Shown: one piece after another, positions 44,044 to 53,335 of the stretch
Position numbering within the stretch: the first letter of the stretch is position 1
Layout: every line of letters begins with the position of its first letter
Assembly: GCF_000241305.1 (NCBI RefSeq)
Contig: NZ_BAEH01000039.1
Coordinates: forward strand, 1-64,000
Direction of reading: 5' to 3'
Length of the DNA: 64,000 nt
DNA from: Gordonia effusa NBRC 100432
Lineage (GTDB): Bacteria; Actinomycetota; Actinomycetes; Mycobacteriales; Mycobacteriaceae
Notes under the pieces: generated by a model
Told to the model about the DNA's origin: nothing
The model's database searches: none
The model's input: only the letters and a program-made list of their open reading frames with translations
Made by a program: the position numbers and the translations under genes

Positions 44044-45699
44044 TCACCCACCCGGACCGCGCGGAGCGTTCCGCCCGCTACCGGGCCCCTGCATCGAGTC
44101 AGGCAGCTGCAAAGTCGGGAGTTTCGGTGCGCCAAGATCAGGCGCCGGACCGAATGGAATGCGCGCTCCGCCGGGCAACGGGATCTCCGGAACGGTCGGT
44201 GACGGCGCGGGAATTCCGCGGCGCGTCACGGTCGCGTGCATCAAGTAGACGTTGTAACTCGACCACTGCGACATGGTGAAGTACAGGTCATTACCCTTCG
44301 ACCACGGGTGAATACTCGCACCATAGATCGATGGGTAGTTCGCGGCCGACGCGACCACCTGCGGCGACGTCCACGGCCCTTGCGGATTCGCAGCCTGTCG
44401 CAACACGATGCCGTTGTTGAAGACGTCGGTCGACAGCATCAGCCAACGTCGCAGCGAGGGACTGTATTGCACCGAAACCTCGCCTACGCCGCCGGACACC
44501 ACTGCGCGCGGCTCAGCGGTGAGCCCCTTCTGCCAGTGGGTACCGGTCCAGTACTGGTATGCGGCGCGATACATGATCTGGTTCGCGGGAACTCGCGCCA
44601 CGTAGACACCACCGACGCGGCCTTGTTCGGTGCCGAACATGTAAACCATGCCGCCGCGTTTCGCGAGCGCCGGCATTTGGAAGTTCCGTGCTGGGCCTGC
44701 GTTGGTCCAGAAAGCACTACCCGATTTCCGCCAGGTCGCACCGTTATCGCCGGACACGGCGATACCCGAATAATTCGACGTCCAGGACCCGGGAGCCGGA
44801 CCATAGCGACGGATCGACGCGTAGGACACGTACTGCTTGCCGCCGATCGAGATACCCGACGTCGGCAACGTGGTTATCTCCGAACCGTTAACGCGCCGCG
44901 CCGGAATCACTTCCCGCGCATGGTTGGCACGGTTGCTCAGGAATGAGTTGTAACTCATCTGATTGAGATTGCGGGTGGAACTATAGGCCAAAGTGTTTAC
45001 GCGCCAATCGAATCCGGTCGGCGCGGACGTACCAGTGTCACCGGCGTAGCCCGACCCCTGCTTGCCGCCCTGCTTCAGATTGACATACGGCAGCGCTGGG
45101 AACGGGATCTCCTTGGGCATTATCGGCAGGTTCAGGCCCGCACCACTCACGTAGGGCGGCTGACCACTCGACTCGCCTTTGGGGCGCGGCGTACCGAATG
45201 TGTCGCCGAACATGGTGATGACCTGGCCACTGCCGTTGTCCCACATGACCGCGTTACCCGCGCCCGCTACGCCCCACTTGGTATCGGTGTGGTCGGCGGA
45301 CTGCGACCCGGTCAGTTTCGTGACGAAAGCGTTGGTCACGCCACCCTTGGTGATCGGCTGGCCGTTTCCGCGCTTCTCGCCGACGTTTTCGTTCTTCGGC
45401 GCCGGGTACAAGTCATTACCGGGACCAGTCGGGGCCGGTGAATTCTGATCGGGTACCACCGTCACCGACGGTTTGTCATCGCCGCCCTTCGGCAATTCCG
45501 GAACGGCCGGAGCGGGAGGAACGATCATCGCCGCGTTTTGCACATTCGGCACACTCAATTGCGGCTGAGCGTTGAGATTGGGCGCCTGCGCCTGTTGCGA
45601 ATTACCGGAGTTCGACGAGCAACTCGCAAGCGCCAATGTCGCCGAAAGGCTCAATACGCAGCCAGCGACAACACGCTTCTTCGTGGTTGTGGTCTTCAT
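44044..45699 (-). CDS. DUF4185 lipoprotein (GH183-like), module B
   Basis: 551 residues from the ATG at 45699 (MKTTTTKKRVVAG), with GAGGAA upstream; lipobox LALASC. The domain order and motifs repeat those of the module A copy: SADHTDTKWGVAGAGN, MFGDTFG, FDWRVNTLAYSS, WTSNYSGIAVSGDNGATWRK. The linker behind the lipobox (LNAQPQLSVPNVQ, then MIVPPAPAVP) is also conserved, more than expected for a passive spacer, so it may be a docking site. Outward-facing; probable endo-D-arabinofuranase by family. It starts 25 bases after the transglycosylase-like gene and is surely cotranscribed with it. Confidence 0.9.
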   Translation of the reverse strand: MKTTTTKKRVVAGCVLSLSATLALASCSSNSGNSQQAQAPNLNAQPQLSVPNVQNAAMIVPPAPAVPELPKGGDDKPSVTVVPDQNSPAPTGPGNDLYPAPKNENVGEKRGNGQPITKGGVTNAFVTKLTGSQSADHTDTKWGVAGAGNAVMWDNGSGQVITMFGDTFGTPRPKGESSGQPPYVSGAGLNLPIMPKEIPFPALPYVNLKQGGKQGSGYAGDTGTSAPTGFDWRVNTLAYSSTRNLNQMSYNSFLSNRANHAREVIPARRVNGSEITTLPTSGISIGGKQYVSYASIRRYGPAPGSWTSNYSGIAVSGDNGATWRKSGSAFWTNAGPARNFQMPALAKRGGMVYMFGTEQGRVGGVYVARVPANQIMYRAAYQYWTGTHWQKGLTAEPRAVVSGGVGEVSVQYSPSLRRWLMLSTDVFNNGIVLRQAANPQGPWTSPQVVASAANYPSIYGASIHPWSKGNDLYFTMSQWSSYNVYLMHATVTRRGIPAPSPTVPEIPLPGGARIPFGPAPDLGAPKLPTLQLPDSMQGPGSGRNAPRGPGG

Positions 45700-45723
45700 C
45701 TGAACGTTCCTCATCCCCACGAT

Positions 45724-46386
45724 TCAGCGCCCGTACCGGCCGGCGAACGCGTGTACTTTGTCCAAGAACCCCGGCGTCGAATTGAATTGCGCCACCGCTG
45801 CGGCCCAACCATCGGACTTACGAAGGTCCCCACCTGCCGCACACAAGTACCTGGCGACAGTCAGGGTGGCGTCGTCGAAATTGTCCGGATCGGCTTTGCC
45901 GTCATTATCGGCATCGGTCGCGAACTGCTCCCATTTGCTGGGCATGATCTGCATCGGCCCCATAGTGACGTCGATGCTGTCGTTTCCGTCGTATCGCCCG
46001 GCGTCGGTATCAGCGATGGGCTTCGCGCGCTCCGGATTCGCCTGGGTCAGCCCTCGCAGTTGCGGCGCCACGATGCCGTCGTTTCCGATTGACGAACCGT
46101 CAGCGCTGCCATGTTCGCTGGAAACCGCGCCGATCGCCGCCAGAGTTGACCAGCCGATGCCGCAGCCGGGCACTGCCTTATCCATCGCGGCCGCGGCATA
46201 CGCGTACGACTGCAGGGCGCGTACTGGGATGCCGTAGGGCTCGCTATGCAACTGCGACCATGCCCTCAACTGCACTGATGGCACGTCCTGTTTTGTCGCC
46301 TCGTCGTCTTTGCTCAATCGGGACGAACATCCCGCTACCAGAGCAATCGCCAGTAGAACTCCCATGACACCCATGGCTTTTCGCAT
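45724..46386 (-). CDS. transglycosylase-like lipoprotein lacking the usual catalytic Glu (module B)
   Basis: 220 residues from the ATG at 46386 (MRKAMGVMGVLLAIALVAGC), GAGGG upstream; lipobox ALVAGC. The transglycosylase-like motifs match the module A copy: QSYAYAAAAMDKAVPGC, IGWSTLAAIGAVSSEHGS, DVTMGPMQIMPSKWEQF, NGKADPDNFDDATLTVARYL. The Glu expected in IG-x-[IV]-E-S is again Ser, although an EH pair follows two residues later and might substitute. The gene is first in a two-gene unit with the DUF4185 lipoprotein. The substrate is presumably peptidoglycan; catalysis is uncertain. Confidence 0.88.
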   Translation of the reverse strand: MRKAMGVMGVLLAIALVAGCSSRLSKDDEATKQDVPSVQLRAWSQLHSEPYGIPVRALQSYAYAAAAMDKAVPGCGIGWSTLAAIGAVSSEHGSADGSSIGNDGIVAPQLRGLTQANPERAKPIADTDAGRYDGNDSIDVTMGPMQIMPSKWEQFATDADNDGKADPDNFDDATLTVARYLCAAGGDLRKSDGWAAAVAQFNSTPGFLDKVHAFAGRYGR

Positions 46387-46603
46387 GTAATCGAACCCTC
46401 CGACCCGCTCGCGCAGCATGTTACCGCACTCGTTAGTCGGACAAATGAACTGGTCATCCGGTTACATGCGTAGCGATTACTGCTTTCGGCGCAGAAGTCT
46501 TCTACACAGGCCCGGGCGCTGCAACTTCAACGCCCTACATAGTCACATGCAGTGATATGAATCACATTTCACGCCGTGAAGTCGGCGGCAACCTCGGTGG
46601 CCG

Positions 46604-47092
46604 CTATTTCTTGGCAACAGCGATTAGCGCCCCTCCCGCCAGCGCGACGATCGCGCCAACCAGTGCGAGATACACGCCCGTCCCGAGTTTGAAGTCACCA
46701 TCGACGAGGACCGCACTAGCTACCGCTCCCGCGACACCGATGGCACCCACAATCAAAGTCGGACGTTTCCAAGCGTCGGTGTACTTCCCGATCAACCGGG
46801 TGATCCCGACGATCAACAACACGATTCCCGCCGCGGCTACCGCCCAGTGGAGCTTGCTCGACTTGTAGGTGACCTCAAGGGTGTCGGTGCTATGAGTTGT
46901 GCCGAAGCCCGTGATCGTCGCCGCGTCGTCAATCTTCGCCACGTACCAAACCAGCGGATAAGAGGCCAACGCCAGAATCGATCCGATAATCGTCACGACG
47001 GCGCCGATTGAAAAACCGGAATAGTCCGCTACTGCCGGTACCGGTTGAGCCCCGTGCGGTACAGCACCGTATGGCGATTGCTGTTCTGTCAT
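46604..47092 (-). CDS. small four-TM membrane protein
   Basis: 162 residues from the ATG at 47092 (MTEQQSPYGAVPHGAQPVP), GAGGG 8 bases upstream. A short Pro/Gln-rich cytosolic N-terminus is followed by four hydrophobic segments (~28-52, ~83-103, ~112-130, ~138-158). No known motif is seen. It stands apart from module B by 217 bases; no clear functional link. Confidence 0.75.
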   Translation of the reverse strand: MTEQQSPYGAVPHGAQPVPAVADYSGFSIGAVVTIIGSILALASYPLVWYVAKIDDAATITGFGTTHSTDTLEVTYKSSKLHWAVAAAGIVLLIVGITRLIGKYTDAWKRPTLIVGAIGVAGAVASAVLVDGDFKLGTGVYLALVGAIVALAGGALIAVAKK

Positions 47093-47229
47093 CCTCGATG
47101 TCCCTCGGCCTAGTTGCGCGGGACACCTCGCCCCCGCCTCGATGGAAGGGTACGACACGAAGTCGATCGGCGCGGGCTTAATGTCATTTCCCCGACCCAC
47201 ATTCGACCTATCGTGACCAGGTCGCGCTC

Positions 47230-47973
47230 CTACACCAGTCGCTGACTCACCGCATCAGGCAAATGCCGCAGCGCATACGACAACGGCACCCACGGCCAAT
47301 TCGGTACCGGCGCGAACCGCGGCTCGGCTTCGATCGCTTTCACCAGCGCACGCACACCCTCGTCGGTCTTCGCCATCAGCTTCGTCTTCACGCCGCGGTT
47401 GATATCGGTCTCGATATAGCCCGGCGCGATCACCGAGACAGTGATCGGCGAATTCGCGAACTCAGCCTGCAGTCCCTGCCCCAACGCCGACAGTCCCGCC
47501 TTCGACGCCGAATATGCCGCCTGCGCCTTCGGCAGCCCACGAATCGCGCTCATCGAACTAATGAGAACCAGGTGGCCGGCGTTCTGCTCGCGGAAAATCT
47601 CGAGCGCCGCCTCGATTTGCGCAACCGCCCCAATAAGATTCGTCTGAATCGTCTCGATGTTGGCGTGCATCTTGCCGGTACCCAGCGGCGCACCTTTCCC
47701 CAATCCCGCGTTGACGATCACGCGGTCGAGGCCGCCGAGTTCGTCGGCTAGGTCACGAAACGCGGGACCGACGCTGTCGACGTCGGTGACATCGACCGTC
47801 GCCGTCGCGACCTGCGCGGCGTCGGGTCCAATCTCGGCCGCCAGGGCGTCGAGTTTGTCCGCACGTCGCGCGCAGAGTGCCAGCGCCCGCCCCTTCTTCG
47901 CAAACTCACGGGCCATCCCCTCACCAAGCCCGGAACTCGCACCGCTAATCAAAATCTTCTGCCGTGTGGTCAT
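47230..47973 (-). CDS. short-chain dehydrogenase/reductase
   Basis: 247 residues from the ATG at 47973 (MTTRQKILISGASSGLGEGM), the 'MAA' extension from a TTG being less likely. Classical SDR features: G-x3-G-x-G as GASSGLG, NAG in VIVNAGLGKG, the active-site Ser in LISSMSA and Y-x3-K as YSASK. The ending (VPNWPWVPLSYALRHLPDAV) is typical of a mycobacterial SDR group. Substrate unknown. It is divergent from fdhD. Confidence 0.88.
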   Translation of the reverse strand: MTTRQKILISGASSGLGEGMAREFAKKGRALALCARRADKLDALAAEIGPDAAQVATATVDVTDVDSVGPAFRDLADELGGLDRVIVNAGLGKGAPLGTGKMHANIETIQTNLIGAVAQIEAALEIFREQNAGHLVLISSMSAIRGLPKAQAAYSASKAGLSALGQGLQAEFANSPITVSVIAPGYIETDINRGVKTKLMAKTDEGVRALVKAIEAEPRFAPVPNWPWVPLSYALRHLPDAVSQRLV

Positions 47974-48048
47974 AGCGGCCAACCTACCTGCCGCCTATCG
48001 AGGCACGAACGCTGAACTGCCAGTGAACGCGGTGTACGGTCAGAAGAC

Positions 48049-48912
48049 ATGGGGAGAATTACGACGCGCAGGCCGCTGACGAAGATCACCGTCGGCGGCG
48101 ATGCCCAGCGCCGGGTAGATACCCTCGCCGTCGAAGAACCCCTCGAAATCCGCATCGGCGGTTCCGCACTCGCAGTGACCATGCGCACGCCCGGCCACGA
48201 CGTGGAGTTGGCTGCCGGCTTCCTCATCTCCGAAGGCGTCATCGATAACGCTGAACAGTTCCGGGCGGCGATACATTGCGGCGGACCGGGTTCGGGTGCC
48301 ACGAGCACCGGAAACGACTACAACATTCTCGACGTCGCACTTGCCCCCGATGTCGTGCTGCCGTCAACCGCCGCGCGCAATTTCTACACGACCAGTTCGT
48401 GCGGCCTATGCGGCAAAACCAGCATCGACGCCGTCGCGACCGTGTCCAGATTCGACGTCGCCGCGGACTCGGTCACCCTCGACGCCAGCCTCCTCGCCAC
48501 CTTCCCCGACCTCCTCCGCGAGCATCAGTCCGCCTTCGACAAAACCGGCGGGCTGCACGCGGCGGCCCTCTTCGACGCGACGTCGGGCGAGCTGCTCGTG
48601 CTTCGCGAAGACGTCGGACGGCATAACGCCGTCGACAAGGTCGTCGGCTGGGCGCTACTAAACAATCGACTTCCCTTGCGCGGCAAAGTGTTACAGGTGT
48701 CCGGGCGCGCCAGCTTCGAACTCGTGCAGAAGGCGGTCATGGCTGGTATCCCGATACTCGCCGCGGTGTCGGCGCCATCGTCACTCGCAGCCGAACTCGC
48801 CGACACGTCGGGGACGACTCTCGTCGGTTTCCTTCGCGGCGAAACCATGAACGTCTACACCCGACCCGATCGAATAGTCGCCGACGCACGCCTCTCGGCC
48901 GTCCCGGGATAA
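48049..48912 (+). CDS. fdhD: FdhD, formate dehydrogenase accessory sulfurtransferase
   Basis: 287 residues. The CGLCG motif in [16 protein letters not shown] carries the persulfide-forming cysteines; [35 protein letters not shown] and [13 protein letters not shown] are family signatures. FdhD passes sulfur from IscS to the molybdenum cofactor of formate dehydrogenases before its insertion. It lies 49 bases upstream of a YdeP/FdhF-type molybdoenzyme gene, its probable client. Confidence 0.95.
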   Translation: MGRITTRRPLTKITVGGDAQRRVDTLAVEEPLEIRIGGSALAVTMRTPGHDVELAAGFLISEGVIDNAEQFRAAIHCGGPGSGATSTGNDYNILDVALAPDVVLPSTAARNFYTTSSCGLCGKTSIDAVATVSRFDVAADSVTLDASLLATFPDLLREHQSAFDKTGGLHAAALFDATSGELLVLREDVGRHNAVDKVVGWALLNNRLPLRGKVLQVSGRASFELVQKAVMAGIPILAAVSAPSSLAAELADTSGTTLVGFLRGETMNVYTRPDRIVADARLSAVPG

Positions 48913-48961
48913 CCCGCGAATCACCCAGCCCCATAGCCCAGCCCACGAAAGCGACTCCGCG

Positions 48962-51358
48962 ATGACCATCGATCACTCACCAAAACCTAAGGTGCACAAG
49001 CCCGTTCCGACTTCGCCGCCCTCGGCGGAGAACACGGCAACCGACCGCGTGCCGGGGCTGGCGCCCACTGTGCCCCGGCAAGGCGGGTTCGGACCGTTGA
49101 CCGACGGCAAGTGGTCGAGCAAACCGTACCGGCACGCGGCAGCATCGTGGGGCGCGGCGCAATCGGTCGGCATGATCCTCGCCAAACAACGCGAGCTGGG
49201 TCGAGGCACGCACTCGATGTTCGTAATGAACCACTCCGACGGCTACGACTGTCCCGGCTGCGCGTGGCCCGACGACAACAAACTGACCCTCGACTTCTGC
49301 GAGAACGGCGTCAAACACGTCACCTGGGAGATGACCCCCAAACGGGTCGACAGCCGGTTCTTCGCCGAGCACACCGTCACCGAACTCGCCGACTGGACCG
49401 ACTTCGACTTGGAGAACCAGGGGCGGCTCACCGAGCCGATGCGTTACGACCCGGACACCGATCGCTACTTGCCGATCTCGTGGGCAAGCGCCTTCGAAAT
49501 GATCGGCGGCACACTGCGATCGCTCGCATCACCCGACCAGGCGTCGTTCTATACCTCGGGCCGACTCAGCAATGAGGCGACCTTCCTCTACCAATTGCTC
49601 GCACGCGAATACGGCACGAACAATGTGCCCGATTGCTCCAACATGTGCCATGAGGCGTCGGGACGTGCGTTGACCGCGTCGATCGGGACCGGCAAAGGCA
49701 CCGTCGACACCCACGACTGGGAACAGGCCGAACTGCTGTTCGTGATGGGCAACAACGCGGCGTCTAATGCGCCGCGCATGCTGACCGCGCTCGCCGAGGC
49801 AACGCGGCGTGGCGCGAAGATCGTCCATATCAATCCGATGGTCGAGGTTGGCGCGACGAAAACCATTGTGCCGCACGAGATGTTGGAGATGGCGCTGTTT
49901 CGGGCCACCAAGACATCGGACCTGAATCTGCAGGTGCGTCCCGGTGGCGACCTCGCGTTGATCCGCGGTGTCGCCAAGACGGTATTCGAAGCGGCGGCAA
50001 CCGATCCCACCGTCCTCGACAACGAATTCCTCGCCGAATACACCCATCAGCTCGACGAGTACCGGGCCCTGGTCGAATCGACCACCTGGGATGACCTGGT
50101 CACTCAGTCCGGGCTCGCCGAGGAACTGATCCGAGAGGTCGGCCGGTGGTATATCGAATCCGGCAAGACCATTATCAGCTGGTGCCTGGGCATCACCCAA
50201 CATGAGCACGGTGTCGACACCGTCCGCGAAATCATGAATCTCCTTCTGCTGCGCGGAAATATCGGCCGCGAAGGTGCCGGGCCATCGCCGGTGCGCGGAC
50301 ACTCCAACGTGCAAGGTAACCGCACCTGCGGTATCAACCACCGACCGAGCGCGGCATTCCTGGACAAGCTCGACGAAGTATGCGGCATCGTCTCGCCACG
50401 CGAACACGGACTGGACACCGTCGCCACCATCGAGGCCATGAACGCGGGCGAAGTGAGAGTCTTCGTCGGCATGGGTGGCAACTTTGTGATGGCCGCACCC
50501 GACACCGCGTATACCGCTGCGGGACTTCGCAATTGCGATCTGACCGTGCAGATCAGCACCAAGCTCAATCGCAGTCACCTGGTACATGGCCGGGAAGCGT
50601 TGATCCTGCCCTGCCTCGGCCGCACCGAGAAGGACGAACGCGCTGGCGGGGTGCAGGGACAAACGGTCGAGGACGCGATGAGCATGGTGCATATCTCGGT
50701 GGGCAAACGCCGGCCGGCATCACCCCAATTGCTTTCGGAGCCAGCGATTCTCACCGGCATCGCCGAAGCCACGTTGCCCGACAGTGCGACGCCGTGGTCG
50801 TGGTACGCCGACGATTACGACCGCATCCGCGACGTGATGGCGAAGGTGCTGCCCGGATTCGAGGGTTTCAACGACCTCATCAAACAGCCCGGCGGATTCC
50901 GGATTCCGCAGCCCGCGCGAGAACGTGACTTCCGTACACCGTCGGGCAAAGCGGAGTTCTCACTTGCGCCGCTGCCCAACGTGATTCCCGACGATGCCGA
51001 TGTGCTGATTCTGCAGACGATGCGCAGCCACGACCAGTGGAACACCACCATCTACTCGAATAACGACCGGTATCGCGGCATCAAGAACATCCGTGAATTG
51101 ATCTTCCTGAATGAGACCGATATGGCCGAGCGCGGGCTGTCCGAGGGTGACTTCGTCGACATCACGTCGACGTCGAAGGACGGCTCAGTCCGCACGATTC
51201 GCCGCTTCCGCGCCCTGCGTTACGACCTGCCGAAGGGAGCGGCGGCCGGCTACATGCCCGAGTGCAACGCGCTGATCGGCATCGCCGACTACAGCACCCA
51301 GAGCGACCAGCCCTTGATGAAAAACGTGCCGGTGCGGGTGACAGCGTCGGCGGAGTAG
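48962..51358 (+). CDS. FdhF/YdeP-family molybdopterin oxidoreductase
   Basis: 798 residues. The N-terminal part has HSDGYDCPGCAWPDDN, the short cysteine pattern of the YdeP group in place of a full 4Fe-4S ligand set, then molybdopterin domains (YTSGRLSNEATFLYQLLARE, CHEASGRAL, EGAGPSPVRGHSNVQGNRTC) and a C-terminal MopB-type cofactor-binding domain (LILQTMRSHDQWNTTIYS). YdeP-type enzymes are linked to formate oxidation and acid resistance; the reaction here is not certain. No selenocysteine codon is needed. Cotranscribed with fdhD. Confidence 0.92.
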   Translation: MTIDHSPKPKVHKPVPTSPPSAENTATDRVPGLAPTVPRQGGFGPLTDGKWSSKPYRHAAASWGAAQSVGMILAKQRELGRGTHSMFVMNHSDGYDCPGCAWPDDNKLTLDFCENGVKHVTWEMTPKRVDSRFFAEHTVTELADWTDFDLENQGRLTEPMRYDPDTDRYLPISWASAFEMIGGTLRSLASPDQASFYTSGRLSNEATFLYQLLAREYGTNNVPDCSNMCHEASGRALTASIGTGKGTVDTHDWEQAELLFVMGNNAASNAPRMLTALAEATRRGAKIVHINPMVEVGATKTIVPHEMLEMALFRATKTSDLNLQVRPGGDLALIRGVAKTVFEAAATDPTVLDNEFLAEYTHQLDEYRALVESTTWDDLVTQSGLAEELIREVGRWYIESGKTIISWCLGITQHEHGVDTVREIMNLLLLRGNIGREGAGPSPVRGHSNVQGNRTCGINHRPSAAFLDKLDEVCGIVSPREHGLDTVATIEAMNAGEVRVFVGMGGNFVMAAPDTAYTAAGLRNCDLTVQISTKLNRSHLVHGREALILPCLGRTEKDERAGGVQGQTVEDAMSMVHISVGKRRPASPQLLSEPAILTGIAEATLPDSATPWSWYADDYDRIRDVMAKVLPGFEGFNDLIKQPGGFRIPQPARERDFRTPSGKAEFSLAPLPNVIPDDADVLILQTMRSHDQWNTTIYSNNDRYRGIKNIRELIFLNETDMAERGLSEGDFVDITSTSKDGSVRTIRRFRALRYDLPKGAAAGYMPECNALIGIADYSTQSDQPLMKNVPVRVTASAE

Positions 51359-51365
51359 CGCCTCC

Positions 51366-51450
51366 GGTCGTCGAGTGGCCACCCCCTTCGACCGTCGAGT
51401 GCCAAGCCGTCCGATCGTCGAGTGCCACCCCCGCCGATCGTCGAGTGCCA
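51366..51450. repeat. 23-24-bp intergenic tandem repeat, four copies
   Basis: GTCGAGTG(C/G)C(C/A) recurs at 51370, 51394, 51417 and 51440, each with a similar flank (CC-rich, then GATC or GACC before the next copy). The 175-base gap between the molybdoenzyme stop and the convergent glycosylase stop holds nothing else. It may act as a 3' structural element or belong to a dispersed intergenic repeat family. Confidence 0.75.
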
Positions 51451-51533
51451 GCCGACGAGCCTGCGAGACGGCTGGTGTATCGAGACGCGGTGAGACGACC
51501 TCGAAACCCGGCCCGACCAAACCGACCGCCCAA

Positions 51534-52427
51534 CTACTTCAACAACCTCGACATCCGACGATCCGCCAGTACCTTCCCACCCGTCTGACACGTCGGGCAG
51601 TACTGAAATGACCTGTCGGCGAATGACACTTCGCGGATCGTGTCGCCACAGACTGGGCACGGAAGTCCGGTCCGGGCGTGCACACGCAGCCCGGTTCGCT
51701 TCTCCGACTTCATCTTCGCGACCTCCCGCCCCTCCAACCTCGACGTCGCGTCGGCCAGAACGTCGCGGATCGCCTGGTACAGGTCATCCAACTGTTGCCC
51801 CGTCAAGTTTTTCGACGTCGCGAACGGCGACAGTTTCGCGGTGTGCAGGACCTCGTCGGAGTACGCGTTGCCGACGCCGGCGATGACGCGCTGATCGGTG
51901 AGCACATTCTTGATCCGCGCGCCGGTTGTGGCCAGGATGTCGCCGAAGTCATTGCGGGACAAGCCCAGTACGTCAGGGCCGAGTGACGCGATCCGCTCCA
52001 CGTCGTCGGGCTTGCGGACTACCCATACTGCCAGTCGCTTCTGGGTGCCGGCTTCGGTGACGTCGAATCCTTCGCCCGGCATGCCGCAGTGCACCCGTAA
52101 TGCGATGGGCCCCTTGCCTCCCGGCCGGGGCGGCGTCGGCGAAAGGTTCTCACTCCAGCGCAACCATCCCGCGCGTGACAGATGGATGATCAGGTCGATC
52201 ACCGGCTCGGCGTCGGCGGGCGCATCAGCGCCCGGCGTCGTTTCGATGATCAGATACTTGCCGATGCGGTGCACCCGAGAGATGACCCGACCGGCCAGCG
52301 CCGTGTAGGGCGGGTCGGCGGTCTTCAACACGGCCAGGGATGCGACGTCGACGCGGCGGATTGGGAAACCCGTCGCGCGGTCGTCGAGGAAGTTGGCAAT
52401 CGCTGCCACCTCGGGAAGTTCGGGCAT
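51534..52427 (-). CDS. Fpg/Nei-family DNA glycosylase
   Basis: 297 residues from the ATG at 52427 (MPELPEVAAIANFLDDRA); this start is fixed because the family needs Pro2 and Glu3 at the processed N-terminus for base excision and beta/delta lyase action. Further features: VLTDQRVIAGVGNAYSDEVL (the helix-two-turn-helix) and a C-terminal zinc finger CPVCGDTIREV ... YCPTCQ. It removes oxidised bases from DNA. The open frame upstream of 52427 is not coding. Which of the actinobacterial Fpg/Nei subgroups it belongs to cannot be said. Confidence 0.92.
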   Translation of the reverse strand: MPELPEVAAIANFLDDRATGFPIRRVDVASLAVLKTADPPYTALAGRVISRVHRIGKYLIIETTPGADAPADAEPVIDLIIHLSRAGWLRWSENLSPTPPRPGGKGPIALRVHCGMPGEGFDVTEAGTQKRLAVWVVRKPDDVERIASLGPDVLGLSRNDFGDILATTGARIKNVLTDQRVIAGVGNAYSDEVLHTAKLSPFATSKNLTGQQLDDLYQAIRDVLADATSRLEGREVAKMKSEKRTGLRVHARTGLPCPVCGDTIREVSFADRSFQYCPTCQTGGKVLADRRMSRLLK

Positions 52428-52517
52428 GGCATCTAGTGTGCCGCACCCGATGCCTGAACACGCGCTTTCGCGGTCTCCTGTCACCCAGCCCGCCTCGACT
52501 GCGTAGCATCGGAGGGA

Positions 52518-53258
52518 ATGTCTTCTCGATACACCGATGCCGAACTCGCCGCCCACATCGCCCAGGGTGCAGGCGAAATCCTGCTCGGTGTGCGACATCA
52601 GCATCTACTCGATGGTCGCCAACTCGGTGACGTCGGCGATGCGATGGCGCAGGCATGGATTTCGACGGTCCTGAACCGGCATCGCCGACACGACGCCGTG
52701 CTGTCCGAGGAGGCCGACGACGTCGGCGACCGGTCCACCGCGAAGCGCGTCTGGATCATCGATCCGCTCGACGGCACTCGTGAATTCGCTTCGGGCACCA
52801 CGGACTGGGCCGTGCACGTCGCACTCACCGAGGGCGGTCGCCCGACGGCAGCCGCGGTGTCTTTGCCCGCGAAGGGTGAACTTTTCCGCACCGACGAAGT
52901 GCCGACGGTCTCCGGTGAGTTGACCGGCCGTATCGCGACCTCACGTTTCGGCGGTTCGTATGAGAGTGCGCTGGTGGCCAATCTGCTGTCCCTGGACATT
53001 GTGCAGATTGGCTCTGCCGGCGCCAAGGCGATGGCGGTCGTGCGCGGGTCGGTGGATGCCTATGTTCACGGCGGCGGCCAGTACGAGTGGGACAATTGCG
53101 CGCCGGTCGGTGTGGCGTTGGCGGCCGGTTTGCATTGCAGCCGTCTTGATGGCACCGAGATCGTGTACAACACACCGCACGCCTATATGCCTGACTTCGT
53201 CATCTGCCGTAAGGAACTGCGCGACGACATTCTGCGGGTGCTGTCCGAGGAGTGGTAA
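52518..53258 (+). CDS. cysQ: CysQ-like 3'(2'),5'-bisphosphate nucleotidase (inositol monophosphatase family)
   Basis: 246 residues. The metal-binding motif WIIDPLDGTREFA and the C-terminal YEWDNCAPVGVALAAG are those of the inositol monophosphatase superfamily; SEEADD supplies the upstream Glu pair. The sequence resembles CysQ of mycobacteria, which removes 3'-phosphate from PAP/PAPS in sulfate assimilation. GGAGGGA lies just before the ATG. Divergent from the glycosylase gene. Confidence 0.88.
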   Translation: MSSRYTDAELAAHIAQGAGEILLGVRHQHLLDGRQLGDVGDAMAQAWISTVLNRHRRHDAVLSEEADDVGDRSTAKRVWIIDPLDGTREFASGTTDWAVHVALTEGGRPTAAAVSLPAKGELFRTDEVPTVSGELTGRIATSRFGGSYESALVANLLSLDIVQIGSAGAKAMAVVRGSVDAYVHGGGQYEWDNCAPVGVALAAGLHCSRLDGTEIVYNTPHAYMPDFVICRKELRDDILRVLSEEW

Positions 53259-53335
53259 ATCCGGGGACTGCTCGCGTTCTGTGAATTATCGTCCCCCTCA
53301 ACAGGTTCGAAGGGAAATATGCCCTCCGAGCACCC

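Noticed and set aside
49529-50692. 387-residue minus-strand frame inside the molybdoenzyme gene
   Set aside because: Antisense to a well-conserved enzyme with intact motifs; no start signal or recognisable domain.
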